From Opitutales bacterium (GTDB taxonomy: Bacteria > Verrucomicrobiota > Verrucomicrobiia > Opitutales > Oceanipulchritudinaceae): a DNA stretch of 34,512 nucleotides. Location of the stretch: contig JAFIGH010000054.1 in the NCBI GenBank assembly GCA_020831525.1, positions 1 to 34,512 on the forward strand. Direction: 5' to 3'. Under the pieces are notes generated by a model. The model did no database searches. It was not told the DNA's origin and saw only the letters and a program-made list of their open reading frames with translations. The stretch's first letter is position 1, and every line of letters begins with the position of its first letter. Shown piece after piece: positions 34,458 to 34,512 of this stretch. The position numbers and the translations under genes are program-made.

Positions 34458-34509
34458 CCCTAATCATTAGCGACGCAGGAAAAGGTTCACCGTGCGGGTG
34501 AAAAAACTT
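34458..34509. repeat. Right copy of 52-bp terminal inverted repeat
   Basis: This is the exact reverse complement of bases 1-52, followed by three further bases to the end of the window. It lies 173 bp before the response-regulator start. See the left copy for its internal palindromes. Confidence 0.9.
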
Positions 34510-34512
34510 GTC

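Noticed and set aside
34313-34501. A 62-codon plus-strand frame at the right end
   Set aside because: It runs through the AT-rich upstream region of the response regulator and into the terminal repeat; no ribosome site or protein-like pattern.

Overview
The window is 34.5 kb of GC-rich bacterial chromosome that is almost fully coding. I read 32 protein genes and one tRNA-Leu. I see no phage, insertion sequence, CRISPR array or rRNA. The gene families and their style fit a verrucomicrobial (Opitutae-like) bacterium: weak or missing Shine-Dalgarno sequences at many starts, a GAF-fused pilus ATPase, two PilT-type ATPases, a lysine/alanine-tailed response regulator, and a VTC-DUF4956 pair. That placement is inference, not proof. 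The window begins and ends with the same 52-bp sequence in opposite orientation (1-52 and 34458-34509). This is most simply a dispersed repeat at which the contig broke.

Layout. 71-2030: a tightly overlapping trio made of a small membrane protein, a Tat-exported aldo/keto reductase and a DUF6064-type membrane protein. 2063-4139: two UDP-glucuronate enzymes (4-epimerase and decarboxylase) for surface polysaccharide precursors. 4220-9399: murB, a glycoside-hydrolase-like protein, hemC and a cysteine desulfurase. 9396-11384 (minus): an exported S9 prolyl-oligopeptidase-like peptidase, then a 495-bp gene-free stretch with a 26% GC island. 11880-18009: three type IV pilus ATPases on the minus strand (PilT, a PilT-like protein with an N-terminal extension, and a GAF-fused PilB/GspE), interrupted by a plus-strand family 4-like uracil-DNA glycosylase. 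18132-25432: YraN, a small membrane protein, gpsA, thyA-folA (overlapping operon), an exported HisC-like aminotransferase, a DEAD-box RNA helicase and a J-domain protein. 25692-28904: a VTC polyphosphate-polymerase-like protein, a DUF4956 membrane protein, an HlyD-like adaptor and a small membrane protein. 28772-32103 (minus): guaB and purA, the two enzymes that split IMP toward GMP and AMP. 32266-34285: tRNA-Leu(CAA), three very small genes, and an OmpR-type response regulator ending in a histone-H1-like tail.

The most interesting non-coding signals are a run of five perfect or near-perfect hairpins between the aminotransferase gene and thyA-folA (21351-21496), a terminator-like hairpin plus T-run only 14 nt ahead of the purA start (an attenuator candidate), and a long imperfect hairpin before the DEAD-box helicase. 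The most interesting proteins are the H1-tailed response regulator, the GAF-PilB fusion, the VTC/DUF4956/HlyD cluster, the Tat-AKR/DUF6064 trio, a long divergent PurA, and an IMP dehydrogenase in which the usual aspartate of the DTAHG-type motif is serine.
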